A stretch of DNA of 64,000 bases from Amycolatopsis endophytica (GCF_013410405.1 NZ_JACCFK010000001.1:3472001-3536000); one strand, 5' to 3'. Counted from the stretch's first letter, positions 1 to 10,185 are shown. The notes: generated by a model from the sequence alone, not told the origin. Made by a program: numbers and translations.

Positions 1-177
1 CTTCGCGAGCGTCGTCTTGCCGCATCCGGACTCGCCGACCACCCCGATCGTCTCGCCGGGGCGGACGGTCAGCGTCGCGTCGGTGAGCGCGTGCACGCAG
101 TCGTGCCCGAACAGGCCGCGCCCGCGGATCTTGTGCACCACGTCCACGTGGTCGAGTTCGAGCAGCGGCGCGCTCAT
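1..177 (-). CDS. Oligopeptide/dipeptide ABC transporter ATP-binding protein (DppF/OppF-type), partial
   Basis: Only the first 59 codons lie in the window; the rest runs off the left edge. The ATG at 177-175 overlaps the stop of the upstream fusion gene by 4 nt (ATGA). The visible protein contains the start of an ABC nucleotide-binding domain, with a Walker A of form GESGCGKTTLAK at the window edge. As last gene of a peptide-import operon it should be the second cytoplasmic ATPase, pairing with the ATPase half of the fusion gene. Confidence 0.85.
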   Translation of the reverse strand, partial: MSAPLLELDHVDVVHKIRGRGLFGHDCVHALTDATLTVRPGETIGVVGESGCGKTTLAK

Positions 178-2150
178 GCCGGGGCTCCCTTCACCAGGAC
201 CTCCGGCGCGATCACCGGTTCGGCGGGGTGGTGGCATGCGACGAGGTGGTTCACGGCCTCGCCCTCGGCGGCCGGCGGTTCGGTCCGGCAGTGCGCCCGC
301 GCGGCGGGACAGCGGTCGGCGAACCGGCAGCCGGGTGTGAAGTCGGCCGGGGACGGGACGACGCCCTTGATCTGGGTGAGCCGCGCGTCGTTCTCCTCCA
401 GCGACAGCACCGCGCTGAGCAGGCCGCGCGTGTAGTGGTGCCGGGGCGCGCCGACGACCTGCGCGGTCGTCCCGGCCTCGGCCACCTGCCCGCCGTACAT
501 GACGACGACGCGGTCGGCGACGTCCGCCATCAGCGCGAGGTCGTGCGACACCAGGACGAGCGCGAAGCCCAGTTCCTCCTGCAACCGCAGCAGCAGCGAG
601 ATGACCTGCGCCTGCACCGTCACGTCGAGCGCGGTGGTCGGTTCGTCGGCGACGATCAGCTTCGGGCCGCGGGACAGGGCCATGGCGATCAGCACCCGCT
701 GGCGCTGCCCGCCGGACAGTTCGTGCGGGTAGGCCCGCAGCGTCCGGTCCGGGTCGAGGTTGACCAGCTCCACCAGCTCACGCGGGGTCCGGGTGCCGCC
801 GCGGCGGGTGAACTGCTTGAGCTGCGCGTTGATCGTCATCGCCGGGTTGAGCGAGCTGAGCGCGTCCTGGTAGATCATCGCGATGTCGTGGCCGAGGTGG
901 CGCCGCCGCGCGGCCGGCTTCATCGTCAGCAGGTCGTCGCCGTCGAACACCAGCCGCCCGGACAGGCTCGCGGTGCGGGGCTGCAGACCGACGACCGACA
1001 GCGCGGTGAGGGACTTGCCGCACCCCGACTCGCCGATCAGGCCGAGCACCTCGCCAGGCCGCACCGTGAACGACACGTCGTCGACGACGTTGACGCCGTT
1101 GTGCCGTTCGGGGAAGGAGATCGTCAGGCCTTCGACGGACAGCAGCGGCTCCGCGCCCGCCGGTGGCCGCGCGCGACGGGACAACCGCTCGCCGACCTCG
1201 CGCAGACCGCGGATCGGCAGTACCGGCGCGACGTTCTCCGCCGCTTCCCCGGCGACGACCGCCTTCGCGTTGTCCGCCGCCTTCGCGGTACGCGTCGACG
1301 GCGCGGCCCACGCGTCGGAAATGCCCTCCGACAACACGTTCAGCGCCAGCACGGTGATCAGGATCATCAGGCCGGGGAACAGGGTCGCCCACCAGCCGCC
1401 GGTCAGCACCATGTCCTTGCCGTCGGACAGTACCGAGCCCCAGGACGGATCGGGCGGCTGGATGCCGGCGCCGATGAACGACAGCGACGCCTCGAACACG
1501 ATCGCGTCCGCCACCATCACCGTGCAGAACACCAGGATCGGCGCGGCGCAGTTCACCGCGACGTGCCGCACCAGGATGAAGAACCGGCGGGCGCCGATGA
1601 TGCGTTCGGCGTCGACGTAGTCCTCGCTGTACTGCGCCAGCACGTTCGCCCGCACCACCCGCGCGACCGGCGGCACGTTGAGGAACGCGATCGCGAAGAT
1701 CAGCACCTGGATGTCCCGGCCGAACACGGCGACGAACACCGCCGCGAGCGCGACGCCGGGGAACGCCATGATCACGTCCAGGACCCGCATGATCACCGAG
1801 TCCGCGGCGCGGGCCGAGGTGGCGGCGAGCGCGCCGACCATCGCCCCGACGACCAGGGCGAGCGCGGCGGCGCCGAGGCCGATCGCGAGCGACCAGCGGG
1901 CGCCGTGCACGGTCCGGGAGAGGATGTCCCGGCCCGAGTTGTCGGTGCCGAACCAGTGCGCGGCGTCCGGCCCGGTGATCCGCGTGCCGATCGCGTACGG
2001 GTCCTGGACCAGCAGGGGACCGGCGAGTGCCACGAGGGCGAGCAGGACCAGCAGCACGATCGCGACCCACGACCCCGGGGTCAGCCTGCGGAACCGGAGA
2101 CCGGGCCTGGACAGCCGCTTCGTCAGCCCCGCCCGGTACAGCGGGCGCAT
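174..2150 (-). CDS. Fused peptide ABC transporter permease-ATPase (DppC-DppD fusion)
   Basis: This 658-aa protein joins two subunits that are usually separate. Residues about 1-290 are a DppC/OppC-type inner-membrane permease with an N-terminal OppC-like segment, about six membrane spans and the EAA-like loop. After a charged linker, residues about 325-658 form an ABC ATPase with Walker A GESGCGKS, signature LSGGQRQR, Walker [13 protein letters not shown] and the C-terminal oligopeptide-ATPase extension with the Cys-rich [12 protein letters not shown] segment. The ATG at 2150 is chosen because it overlaps the stop of the upstream permease by 1 nt (TGATG); upstream in-frame sequence is the shadow of that permease. 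With DppB, the binding protein and the next ATPase it completes an importer for peptides or similar solutes; nickel or opines cannot be excluded. Confidence 0.88.
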   Translation of the reverse strand: MRPLYRAGLTKRLSRPGLRFRRLTPGSWVAIVLLVLLALVALAGPLLVQDPYAIGTRITGPDAAHWFGTDNSGRDILSRTVHGARWSLAIGLGAAALALVVGAMVGALAATSARAADSVIMRVLDVIMAFPGVALAAVFVAVFGRDIQVLIFAIAFLNVPPVARVVRANVLAQYSEDYVDAERIIGARRFFILVRHVAVNCAAPILVFCTVMVADAIVFEASLSFIGAGIQPPDPSWGSVLSDGKDMVLTGGWWATLFPGLMILITVLALNVLSEGISDAWAAPSTRTAKAADNAKAVVAGEAAENVAPVLPIRGLREVGERLSRRARPPAGAEPLLSVEGLTISFPERHNGVNVVDDVSFTVRPGEVLGLIGESGCGKSLTALSVVGLQPRTASLSGRLVFDGDDLLTMKPAARRRHLGHDIAMIYQDALSSLNPAMTINAQLKQFTRRGGTRTPRELVELVNLDPDRTLRAYPHELSGGQRQRVLIAMALSRGPKLIVADEPTTALDVTVQAQVISLLLRLQEELGFALVLVSHDLALMADVADRVVVMYGGQVAEAGTTAQVVGAPRHHYTRGLLSAVLSLEENDARLTQIKGVVPSPADFTPGCRFADRCPAARAHCRTEPPAAEGEAVNHLVACHHPAEPVIAPEVLVKGAPA

Positions 2151-3109
2151 CACGACCGGCTCCGCAGGCGCGGATTCACGATCAGGTACAGCACGTCGAC
2201 GATCAGGTTGACCAGGACGAAGCCCACCGCGATGGTGATCACGAAGCCCTGGACCTTCGTGGTGTCGCCGTCCTTGACGGCCTGGATCATGTTCTGTCCC
2301 ATCCCGGGCAGCGCGAACATCGTCTCGATCACGACGGCGCCGCCCAGCAGGTAGCCGACCCGCAGGCCGAGCACGGTGAGGGGGTTGATCAGCGCGTTGC
2401 GCAGGACGTTGCGGCCCACCACCACGACCGGTGGCAGCCCGCCGCCGCGCGCGGTGCGGACGTAGTCCCGGTCCAGCTCCTCGACCATCGAGGTGCGGAT
2501 GATCCGGGTCAGCTGCGCCGCCACCGGCAGTGCCAGTGAGATCGCGGGCAGCGTCAGCGAGTTCAGCCAGCCGCCGAACGAGTCGGCCGGGCTGATGTAG
2601 CCGCTGGTGGGGAACAGGCCCGCACCGACGGCGAGCCACTGCACCAGCAGGATCGCGATCCAGAACGCGGGCGCGGCGACCCCGGCCAGCGTGACGATCC
2701 GGATCACCTGGTCCGGCCAGCGGTCGCGGAACAGGGCCGACGTCACGCCCAGCACGACGCCGAGGACGATCGCGATCAGCAGGCCCAGCAGGGTCAGCTG
2801 CACCGTCAGCGGCAGCGCGGTGGCGATGGTCTGCCCCACCGACTCCCGCGTGATCACGCTGATGCCGAAGTCGCCCTGCAGCAGGTTGCCCACGAAGTGC
2901 ACGAACTGCAGCGGAAGCGGATCCAGCAGCCCGTTCTCCTGGCGGAACTGCTGGAGCTGTTCCTGCGTCGGGTTGGATTCGCCGAGCGCGGCCACCGCCG
3001 GGTCGACGGGGGAGAACTGCATGACGACGAACACGAACAGGATCACGCCGAGTACCAACGGGATCAGCGCGAGGATGCGGGCGAGCAGCATCCGGAGGAC
3101 GACCACCAT
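2150..3109 (-). CDS. Peptide ABC transporter permease (DppB/OppB-type)
   Basis: A 319-aa inner-membrane permease of the binding-protein-dependent transport family. It has an N-terminal membrane span (residues 8-30), a long extracytoplasmic loop typical of DppB, five further spans, and a DYVRTARGGGLPP segment that fits the EAA loop contacting the ATPase. It starts 16 nt after the binding-protein gene and its stop overlaps the start of the permease-ATPase fusion, so the subunits are probably translationally coupled. Substrate is inferred only from family. Confidence 0.9.
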   Translation of the reverse strand: MVVVLRMLLARILALIPLVLGVILFVFVVMQFSPVDPAVAALGESNPTQEQLQQFRQENGLLDPLPLQFVHFVGNLLQGDFGISVITRESVGQTIATALPLTVQLTLLGLLIAIVLGVVLGVTSALFRDRWPDQVIRIVTLAGVAAPAFWIAILLVQWLAVGAGLFPTSGYISPADSFGGWLNSLTLPAISLALPVAAQLTRIIRTSMVEELDRDYVRTARGGGLPPVVVVGRNVLRNALINPLTVLGLRVGYLLGGAVVIETMFALPGMGQNMIQAVKDGDTTKVQGFVITIAVGFVLVNLIVDVLYLIVNPRLRSRS

Positions 3110-3125
3110 GAGCGCGCTCCCGCCG

Positions 3126-4727
3126 TCAGGCCGGTTTGGCCTGGTTGAGGTAGATGCCCGGGTAGCCCAGCGGTGTGACCCCGGTGATCTTGTCCCCGTC
3201 CCACGCGGTGCCCAGCTGCGTGAACACGATGGGGTAGAGGACGGCGTGCTCGGAGAGCATGTCGAGCAGCTGCTTGGTCAGCTGCTTGCGGCGCGCCTCG
3301 TCGGTCTCGGCGGCCGCCTGGTCCTGCAACGCGAGCAGCACCCGAGATTCCGGGCCGGTCCAGCGGCAGTAGGTGTTCATCTGCACCGAGGACGCCGAGT
3401 AGTAGTAGCGGGTCAGCAGGTCCGGGTCGTTGCCGAACTGCATCGGGTTGTTGGTGGTGGCCACCACCTCGAAGTCCTTGCCACTGTCCAGTTTGGAGAA
3501 CAGCGCCTTGGTGTCCTGCGCGTCCAGCGTGGTGTTCACGCCGATCGCGTCCCAGCCCTCCTTGATGACCTTGACGCAGTCCGCGACGAGCGAGGTGTTG
3601 GTGGTGGACAGCGTGACCGACAGCCCACTGACCCCGGCCTGCTGCAGCAACTGGCGCGCCTTGTCCGGGTCGTAGGTGAAGTCGTTCGCGGCGGGCTGCG
3701 ACGCGGGCAGCTTCGGGTTGATGAACGACGTCGCGGCGGTGCCGGCGCCCTGCAGGCCGATCTGGATCATCTTCTGCTTGTCGATCGCGTAGTGCAGCGC
3801 CTGCCGCACGAGCTTGTCACCGAACGGCGCGTGCGCGGTGTTGAACATCAGGAACAGGTTGTTGCCGCCGTCGGCGAATTCGACCGTGCGGCCGGCCTTG
3901 CGGAGCTGGTCGGCGTTGGCCGCCGGGATGTTCTCCACGATCTGCGCCTCGGGGTCGGCGCCGGAGATCGCCGCGATCCGCGGTGCCGCCTCGACGATCG
4001 ACTTCCACAGCATCGTCCGGTACGCCGCCGGGCGGGGCCCGTTGTACTCCTCGAACTTCTCGAACCTGGTGTAGGACAAGGGAGCCTGCTCGACGACCCG
4101 GTATGGTCCCGAGCCGACGACCTTGCCCGCCGCGGCGTCGGCCCACTTGCCCTCGAACACGTGCTTCGGCACGATCTTCACCGACTGCATGCGCTGCAGC
4201 GCGTACGGGAACGGGTGCTTGAGCACGAACTCGACGGTGCGGTCGTCGACCTTGCGCACCTCCTGGAGCCAGTCCGCGAAGAAGCTGTGCACCAGCACCT
4301 TTTCGTTCGGGTCCAGCGCGCGGGCGTAGGTGAACACCACGTCGTCCGCGACGACCGGGGTGCCGTCGTGCCATTTCGCGCCGTCGCGCAGCTCGAACTT
4401 CATGCTGGTGCCGCTCAGATCGGACGGCAGTGCCTTCGCCAGGCCGGGGAAGGGATCGCGGGTGACGGGGTCGCCTTCGACGAGCGATTCGTACACGTGC
4501 AGGTTGGCCGCCACCGAGAACGCGGACGCCGTCTGCAGCGGGTCCCAGGTCTGGTTGTTGCCGTAACCGATGACGGCGGTCAGCGATCCGGTGGAGTTGC
4601 CGGTGCTGTTGGTGGAAGCGGGGCCGCCGCAGGCACCGAGGGTGACCGAGATGGCCGCGGCCGTGCCGGCCACGCCGGTGAACCGCAGGAAGTCGCGGCG
4701 GCTGAGCCCGGACAGGGGGTGCGACAT
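3126..4727 (-). CDS. Peptide-type extracellular solute-binding protein (SBP family 5), Tat lipoprotein
   Basis: A 533-aa binding protein and first gene of the importer operon. The N-terminus has a twin-arginine motif SRRDFLRFTG, a hydrophobic stretch and a lipobox-like LGAC, so it is probably exported folded and lipid-anchored. The mature part shows family-5 features: an early WDPLQTAS segment, a WHDGTPVVADDVVFTYARAL region, and C-terminal YYYSASSVQMNTY near the ligand cleft. Length is typical for the family. Expression is probably controlled by the divergent GntR regulator through operators in the 170-bp intergenic region. Confidence 0.9.
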   Translation of the reverse strand: MSHPLSGLSRRDFLRFTGVAGTAAAISVTLGACGGPASTNSTGNSTGSLTAVIGYGNNQTWDPLQTASAFSVAANLHVYESLVEGDPVTRDPFPGLAKALPSDLSGTSMKFELRDGAKWHDGTPVVADDVVFTYARALDPNEKVLVHSFFADWLQEVRKVDDRTVEFVLKHPFPYALQRMQSVKIVPKHVFEGKWADAAAGKVVGSGPYRVVEQAPLSYTRFEKFEEYNGPRPAAYRTMLWKSIVEAAPRIAAISGADPEAQIVENIPAANADQLRKAGRTVEFADGGNNLFLMFNTAHAPFGDKLVRQALHYAIDKQKMIQIGLQGAGTAATSFINPKLPASQPAANDFTYDPDKARQLLQQAGVSGLSVTLSTTNTSLVADCVKVIKEGWDAIGVNTTLDAQDTKALFSKLDSGKDFEVVATTNNPMQFGNDPDLLTRYYYSASSVQMNTYCRWTGPESRVLLALQDQAAAETDEARRKQLTKQLLDMLSEHAVLYPIVFTQLGTAWDGDKITGVTPLGYPGIYLNQAKPA

Positions 4728-4778
4728 GACATCTCCTGACTTGTGCGTCGTTGATCAGGCCGGAGGATGACTGGAAGT

Positions 4779-4860
4779 AGGACGTGGGATGTCCTGCGTT
4801 CGGGTGACTGTAATGAGCGGCCGGGCGGGTGGTCAAGGGATCTGACGTAGGATGTCTGGA
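4779..4860. promoter_or_regulatory. Two near-identical operator sites of the divergent GntR/FCD regulator
   Basis: GACGTGGGATGTC at 4781-4793 and GACGTAGGATGTC at 4844-4856 differ at one base, and each has inverted GAC/GTC ends (the first extends to AGGAC-N7-GTCCT, 4779-4795). Their 63-bp spacing equals six helical turns, so both lie on the same DNA face. They sit between the importer operon and the regulator gene. Assignment to this regulator is inference from position and symmetry. Confidence 0.6.
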
Positions 4861-4896
4861 AATCAGCCGGCTCCGACTTCAGGCGGGGAGTAGAAG

Positions 4897-5595
4897 GTGG
4901 CACGCCCTCAGCTCGGCGACGAGATCAGCAAACGCATCATCGACCTCATCATCGAGCGCGAGCTCGAACCGGGGACGCCGATGCCGACCGAACTCGACCT
5001 GATGGCCGACATCGGGGTCAGCCGCAACTCGATCCGCGAGGCGATCCGGGCGCTGCGCGCGCTCGGTATCGTCGAGGTCCGCCATGGGTACGGCACGTTC
5101 GTCGGATCGGCCGGTTCGGAGGCGCTGCGCACCTGGCTGCTGTTCCGCACGCGCACGCCCGGTGCCGGCACCACGGGCAGGCTGCGGGACCTGCTGGAGG
5201 TGCGGGAGATGCTGGAGACCGAGCTGACCCGCCGCGTCGCCCGCCGTCATCGCCCGGAGCTGATCACGGACCTGCAGGCGTGCGTCGACCGGATGCGCCG
5301 CAAGGGCCCGGACAGCGCGGCCGCCGACCGCGAGTTCCACGACCTGATCTGCGCCGAGGCCGGGTTCGACCTGGCCCGCGAGCTGACCCGGCTGTTCTGG
5401 GACGTCTACCGCGCGGCCGAGAGCGAGCTGGGCGGCCCGGCCGCTTCCGCGGTCAGCACGGCCAAACGCCACCAGACGATCGTCGACGCGCTGGTGTCGG
5501 CCGACCCGGACGCCGCCGAGGAAGCCGTGCACCGGCACTTCGACGAGGTCCGCAAACGCGCGAAAGCCGGCAGCTACGGCGGGTTCGGCTCCTGA
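4897..5595 (+). CDS. GntR family transcriptional regulator, FadR/FCD subfamily
   Basis: A 232-aa regulator. Residues about 5-75 form a winged helix-turn-helix with the typical PTELDLMADIGVSRNSIREAIRALRALGIVEVR pattern (continuous over these residues). Residues about 90-225 form an all-helical FCD ligand-binding domain that usually binds a carboxylic acid, often through a metal. The GTG at 4897 follows a GGCGGGGAG purine stretch. It is divergent from the peptide-type importer, with repeated operator-like sites between, so it probably represses that operon and its own gene until a ligand binds. The ligand is unknown. Confidence 0.9.
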   Translation: MARPQLGDEISKRIIDLIIERELEPGTPMPTELDLMADIGVSRNSIREAIRALRALGIVEVRHGYGTFVGSAGSEALRTWLLFRTRTPGAGTTGRLRDLLEVREMLETELTRRVARRHRPELITDLQACVDRMRRKGPDSAAADREFHDLICAEAGFDLARELTRLFWDVYRAAESELGGPAASAVSTAKRHQTIVDALVSADPDAAEEAVHRHFDEVRKRAKAGSYGGFGS

Positions 5596-5617
5596 CCGCA
5601 CGCCGCGGCCGGGCGGG

Positions 5618-6595
5618 TCAGGGGGTGAGGGTCTTCGCCAGCCAGGCGGCCTGCTCGGCCACCTGCGCGCTCTGGCCGCCCTCGTGTTCGTTCCACTCCC
5701 ACACGCGGATCTCGCCCGGTCCGCCGTAGCGGTTGTAGGCCGCGAAGACGGTCGAGGGCGGGCACACCGGATCGCGCAGCGCGACGCTGAACAACGCGGG
5801 CGCGCTCGCCCTCGCGGACAGGACGGCGTTGTCGAAGTACCGCAGCGTGGCGAAGGCTTCGGCGGCGCGGTGCCGGTGCGCGGCCAGCCAGGTCACCAGC
5901 TCCCGGTAGGGACCGTCGGAGGCGATCTCGGCGCCGCGCCGGAAGTGGCACAGGAACGGGACGTCCGGCATCGCGGCGGCGACACCGGGCGCGAGCGCGG
6001 CCGCGGCGAGCGTGATGCCACCACCCTGGCTGCCGCCGGTGACGACGATCCGGTCCGCGTCGATCTCCGGGTGCGCCTTCGCGGCGGCCACGGCCCGCAC
6101 GGCATCGACGTAGACGCGGCGGTAGAAGTACTGCTCCGGGTCGAGGATGCCCAGTGTCAGGAAACCCGGCACATGCGGCCCCGGCGCCGCGGGCATCAGA
6201 TCCGCGGTCGAGCCCGGTATCGACTTGCCGCCCTGGCCACGGGTGTCGACGACCAGGTGCGCGTAGCCGAACGCCGACCAGGTGAGGAAGTCGTGCGGCA
6301 GCCCGCGGCCCAGGTTGTACCCGAGGTACTGCACGACGCACGGCGACCGCGCCGGGCGTGCGCGCGGCAGCACCAGCCAGGCCGAGACGCGTTGCCCGCC
6401 GGAGCCGGTGAACGAGGCATCGAACACCTCCACCGTCCGCAGCAGTGTCGAGTGTGGACGGAACTCCGGGTCGAGGGCGAGCTCGTCCGCCTCGGCCAGC
6501 GCGGCCGCCCAGAACGCGTCCAGATCGGCCGGTTCGTCCAGCGGCGGGCGGTACTCGGACAACTCGGACAGCGGCAGGTCGTACAGGGTGGTCAC
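5618..6595 (-). CDS. Acetylxylan esterase / cephalosporin-C deacetylase family hydrolase (AXE1)
   Basis: An alpha/beta-hydrolase of about 325 aa. It opens with YDLPLSELSEYRPPLDEPADLDAFW, the usual start of this family (residues 5-29), and carries the nucleophile motif GGSQGG, a later DPVCPPST with the acid, and the C-terminal His in EHEGGQ. Family members remove acetyl groups from xylo-oligosaccharides or cephalosporins; no signal peptide is seen, so it should be cytoplasmic. The GTG at 6595 is a compromise start because GGAGG lies directly next to it; a CTG a few codons downstream would have better ribosome-site spacing. It lies 68 nt after a PstS-like gene on the same strand and faces the GntR gene. 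Confidence 0.85.
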   Translation of the reverse strand: MTTLYDLPLSELSEYRPPLDEPADLDAFWAAALAEADELALDPEFRPHSTLLRTVEVFDASFTGSGGQRVSAWLVLPRARPARSPCVVQYLGYNLGRGLPHDFLTWSAFGYAHLVVDTRGQGGKSIPGSTADLMPAAPGPHVPGFLTLGILDPEQYFYRRVYVDAVRAVAAAKAHPEIDADRIVVTGGSQGGGITLAAAALAPGVAAAMPDVPFLCHFRRGAEIASDGPYRELVTWLAAHRHRAAEAFATLRYFDNAVLSARASAPALFSVALRDPVCPPSTVFAAYNRYGGPGEIRVWEWNEHEGGQSAQVAEQAAWLAKTLTP

Positions 6596-6663
6596 CTCCG
6601 TGACACTAGCGGCCGGACGCCACGATCTGGAGGTGTCCGGCCGATCCTGTCCGCTTCGGACAA

Positions 6664-8226
6664 TCACCGCTGCCGTCGGAAGCCGCGCAGAGCACCGCGC
6701 AGCAGCAGGGGCGCCGCGATCGCCACGAGCAGCACCAGAGCCGCCCACGCGCCGAAGCCACCGAAGCCGCCGTTTTCGTAGGCCGCCGGTTCGGCGTTGC
6801 GCCAGTCGGTCGAACCACCGTTGGCCAGTGACTCCTCGGCCGCGATCTCGGTGCCCGGGGTGGCGTTCGCGTCCGACGGACCACCGGTGCCCGCGCCTTC
6901 CGGCCCGTTCGTGCCCGGACCGGCGGTCCCGTTGCCGGTGCCGCCGTTGGTCAGCGCGTCGACACCGCCCAGCGCGACGAACGGGTCCTCCGGCGCGGTG
7001 GCGCCGGCGCCGAGACTGCCGTGGAACGTCGGGTTCGAGCAGTTGCCCGCGCTGAGCTGCTTCGGGGCCTGGCCGGTCAGGCGCGCGTTGGCGTTCATCA
7101 TCTCCTGCGACAGGTTCGGCGGCAGTGGCGAGTAGCCGATCCGCGCCATGTTGATCTGCCCGTCACAGGCGATGTGCTCGATGAACGCCGCCATGGTCTC
7201 CGTCTTGGCGCCGTCGGGATAGCCGCCGCGGCAGGTCTCGCGGCCGCCCGAGCACGGCGTCATCAGGTAGGAGTAGGCCGAGATCGGGTAGGTCGCCGGA
7301 TCCGGGTTCGTGTAGACGCCGCTCAGTTCCTGGCTCAGGTCCGGCCGCAGGTTCGCCTTCGTCAGCGCCGCGGCGATGTTCTGCGCGTAGGGCAGGGTGT
7401 ACTCGCCCGCCTGGTTGTCCACCCACGCGGTGGGCGCGTTGTACTTCTTCGCGTACCCGAACTCGTCGTAGCCGATCGAGAACGGCACGCTGCCGGTGGC
7501 GATCGTCTGCGCGATCTGGTCGGAGTCGGCGAACAGCCGGTAGTTGTCCGCGTCCGCACCCACCGTCGGCAGCTGGATGGGACGCACCCCGGCGGGCAGG
7601 TGCCCGACGCCCGAGTTGGCGTTGCGCGAGACGAACGCGTTGTACGGGCCGGGCGCCATGTGTGCCACGAAGTCGTAGAACAACGCCGTCGTCCCGGACT
7701 GACCGCTGCGGCCGATGAGCGTGATCGGCTGGTCGGGCAGCGGGAACCCGCCGTTGGTGCGGGTGATCTCCGGATCACTCCACCGCGTGATGTCGCGCGC
7801 GAAGATCCGCGCGACCGTCTGCCGCGTCAGGTGCAGCGAATCGACGCGACGGCCGGCCGCGTCGGTCACGTTGTACATCACCGCGACCGCGCCGGCGACG
7901 TCCGGCACGTACTGGAAACCGCGGCTGGTCGCGGACACCCCACCACCGCCGGCGGCCTGCAGCGAGCTGACCTCGGCCTCGGTGCCTGCGAAGTCCACGG
8001 TCCGGTCACCGTACTGGTTCACGCCGGCCGGTGAACCGAGCGCGCTGTAGTTGACCGGGATACCGCGCGAGTTGGCGCCGTTCTGCCAGTCGCTCATGGC
8101 CAGGCCCACGTAGGTGGAGCCGGACCCGTTGGCCTGCACGAAGGCCGCGGCGCTCGGCGCGAACAGCACCTGCGTCGCGAGGACGACGCTCGCGCCCGCC
8201 AGCGCGAGCCAGGTTCTGCGGTGCAT
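6664..8226 (-). CDS. PstS-like phosphate-binding protein with C-terminal membrane anchor (PstS-like 1)
   Basis: A 520-aa exported protein. A signal peptide covers residues 1-28 (MHRRTW... ending PSAAA). The body is a PstS-type periplasmic-binding fold, seen in GSGSTYVGLAMSDW near the N-terminus, SGQSGTTALFYDFVA (phosphate-loop-like) and SFPSIGYDEFGYA-type segments. A Gly/Thr/Pro-rich linker (about residues 425-480) leads to a hydrophobic span and a basic tail FRRQR, so the protein is tethered to the membrane. It has no LPXTG-like sorting motif. The ATG at 8226 follows GGGGGAAA. It is the last gene of pstC-pstA-pstB, 16 nt after pstB, whereas pstS is normally first. It probably delivers phosphate to PstCAB or senses it. 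Confidence 0.82.
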   Translation of the reverse strand: MHRRTWLALAGASVVLATQVLFAPSAAAFVQANGSGSTYVGLAMSDWQNGANSRGIPVNYSALGSPAGVNQYGDRTVDFAGTEAEVSSLQAAGGGGVSATSRGFQYVPDVAGAVAVMYNVTDAAGRRVDSLHLTRQTVARIFARDITRWSDPEITRTNGGFPLPDQPITLIGRSGQSGTTALFYDFVAHMAPGPYNAFVSRNANSGVGHLPAGVRPIQLPTVGADADNYRLFADSDQIAQTIATGSVPFSIGYDEFGYAKKYNAPTAWVDNQAGEYTLPYAQNIAAALTKANLRPDLSQELSGVYTNPDPATYPISAYSYLMTPCSGGRETCRGGYPDGAKTETMAAFIEHIACDGQINMARIGYSPLPPNLSQEMMNANARLTGQAPKQLSAGNCSNPTFHGSLGAGATAPEDPFVALGGVDALTNGGTGNGTAGPGTNGPEGAGTGGPSDANATPGTEIAAEESLANGGSTDWRNAEPAAYENGGFGGFGAWAALVLLVAIAAPLLLRGALRGFRRQR

Positions 8227-8242
8227 CGGATTTCCCCCAGCG

Positions 8243-9067
8243 TCAGCCGAAGCGGCCGTTGACGTAATCGTAGGTTCGGACATCCTCGGGCTCGCCGAAG
8301 ATTTGTTCGGTCGGGCCGTGTTCGACGATCCGGCCGGGCTCGTTTTCCCCGGCGAGAAAGAACGCGCAGTGGTCGGACACGCGTTGCGCCTGCTGCATGT
8401 TGTGCGTGACGATCACGATCGTGACCTCGTCGGCGATCTCGGCGATGGTCTGCTCGATGCGCCGCGTCGAGGTGGGGTCCAGCGCCGAGCACGGCTCGTC
8501 CATCAGCAGCACGTTCGGTTGCACCGCGAGGGATCGCGCGATGCACAACCGCTGCTGCTGACCGCCGGAGAGCGCGCCGCCGGGCTGGTTGAGCCGGTCC
8601 CGCACCTCGCGCCACAACCCGGCCCGCTCCAGGCTCTGCTCGACCAGTGCGTCCTTGTCGGGGCACTTCACGCCCGCGAGCTTGAGACCGGCCAGCACGT
8701 TGTCCCGGATGGACATCGCGGGGAACGGGTTGGGCTTCTGGAACACCATGCCGATCCGCAGCCGCGCGTGCTGGGCGCGGGTGCCGTCGGCGTAGATGTC
8801 CTGGCCGTCCAGCAGGACCTCACCGGCGAGGCTCGCCGACGGAACCAGTTCGTGCATCCGGTTGAGGATCCGCAGGAACGTCGACTTGCCGCAGCCGGAC
8901 GGCCCGATCAGCGCGGTGACCTCGCGTGCGGGCATTTCCAGCGAAACGCCGTCCAGCACCAGGTGGTCGCCGAACCACGCGGCCACCTCGCGGGCCTCCA
9001 GTGCCGCCGCGCCCGGCGGCGGACCGCCGATCACGCGGACCGGCTCGCGGTAGATCGTCTCGGTCAC
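8243..9067 (-). CDS. pstB: Phosphate ABC transporter ATP-binding protein PstB
   Basis: A 274-aa cytoplasmic ATPase that powers phosphate import. Walker A is GPSGCGKST, the signature is [15 protein letters not shown], Walker B is [20 protein letters not shown], followed by the switch His in [13 protein letters not shown]. The [13 protein letters not shown] segment is diagnostic for PstB. The GTG start at 9067 overlaps the pstA stop by 4 nt. Confidence 0.95.
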   Translation of the reverse strand: MTETIYREPVRVIGGPPPGAAALEAREVAAWFGDHLVLDGVSLEMPAREVTALIGPSGCGKSTFLRILNRMHELVPSASLAGEVLLDGQDIYADGTRAQHARLRIGMVFQKPNPFPAMSIRDNVLAGLKLAGVKCPDKDALVEQSLERAGLWREVRDRLNQPGGALSGGQQQRLCIARSLAVQPNVLLMDEPCSALDPTSTRRIEQTIAEIADEVTIVIVTHNMQQAQRVSDHCAFFLAGENEPGRIVEHGPTEQIFGEPEDVRTYDYVNGRFG

Positions 9068-10185
9068 GGGGTGGCTCCTGTTTTCCGGGGCGCTTTACGC
9101 CGTTTCGACCAGCGCTTCCGGCCGATCAGCCGGGTCAGCGCGAACAACGCGAAGATCAGCAGGATGAGCACGAGCGCGCCGACGTACCCGCGCTGCTGCG
9201 CGGATTCCAGCGGCTCCTTGATGTAGCGGTAGACGAACCGCGGCAGGCTCTCCTGCGGGCCGCTGAACGGGTTGTAGTTCATCGCCAGCGACCCGAACGA
9301 GGTGAACAGCAGCGGCGCGGTCTCGCCGACGACCCGCGCGATGCCGAGGATGATCGCCGTGCTCACGCCGGTGCGGGCGGTCGGCAGCACGACCGACCAC
9401 ACCGTCCGGGCGCGGCTCGCGCCCAGCGCCAGCGACGCCTCGCGCAGGCCGTCGGGCACCAGTCGCAGCACCACGTCCACGGTGCGGGTGACGGTGGGTA
9501 GCATGATCATCGTCAGGGCGAGCGTCGCCATGAACCCGGAGAACCCGCCCGCGACCGGCGGCATGATCAGCGCCGCGTAGACGAACAGGCCTGCCACGAC
9601 CGAGGGCAGCCCGCTCATCGCGTCCACGAAGATCCGGACCGGGCGGCGGAACCGCGAGCGGGTCTCGTTGAGGAACACCGCGGTCAGCACGCCCAGCGGC
9701 ACCACGAACACCAGCGCCAGCGCGGTCTGCTCCAGCGTCCCGAGGATCGCGTGCAGACCACCCGTCGCGGTGGCCGGGTCCGTCGGGGCGACGCCGCCCA
9801 TGTCGTGGGTGAAGAACCCGGCGCGCAGGTTCGGCACTCCCTTGAACACGATGTAGCCGAGCAGGAACAGCAGTGGAACCAGCAGGCCGATCGCTCCGCT
9901 GACCACGACCGCCGACACCAGCTTGTCGACCGCGGCCAGCCTGCCCAGCCGGTCGCGGGTGACCAGGAACAGCATCACCAGGTACAGCAGGTAGGCCACG
10001 GCCAGATCGGCGAGCCAGCCCGGCGAGGTGAGCAGCTCGTGCATGACGAACCAGGTCAGCAGTGTCGCCGAGGCCGCGCACCCCAGTGCCACCCACCGGT
10101 CCTGCGGGGTGGTGGCCGACGTGCGCCGCCTGACCGGCGGGCCGGAGCGCGGCGGGGTCCGGGTTTCGTCCAGCGTCGCGGTCAC
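9064..10185 (-). CDS. pstA: Phosphate ABC transporter permease PstA
   Basis: A 373-aa permease with a long N-terminus: about 45 hydrophilic residues, two membrane spans (about 45-90), then the six-span permease domain with the EAA loop [16 protein letters not shown]. The GTG at 10185 overlaps the pstC stop (GTGA), and the end overlaps pstB in the same way. It forms the membrane channel with PstC. The extra N-terminal spans are longer than in the E. coli type. Confidence 0.93.
   Translation of the reverse strand: MTATLDETRTPPRSGPPVRRRTSATTPQDRWVALGCAASATLLTWFVMHELLTSPGWLADLAVAYLLYLVMLFLVTRDRLGRLAAVDKLVSAVVVSGAIGLLVPLLFLLGYIVFKGVPNLRAGFFTHDMGGVAPTDPATATGGLHAILGTLEQTALALVFVVPLGVLTAVFLNETRSRFRRPVRIFVDAMSGLPSVVAGLFVYAALIMPPVAGGFSGFMATLALTMIMLPTVTRTVDVVLRLVPDGLREASLALGASRARTVWSVVLPTARTGVSTAIILGIARVVGETAPLLFTSFGSLAMNYNPFSGPQESLPRFVYRYIKEPLESAQQRGYVGALVLILLIFALFALTRLIGRKRWSKRRKAPRKTGATP

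Noticed and set aside
228..2354. Long plus-strand frame of 708 codons opposite the peptide importer
   Set aside because: It is the mirror of the permease-ATPase fusion; Arg/Gln/His-rich with no domain.
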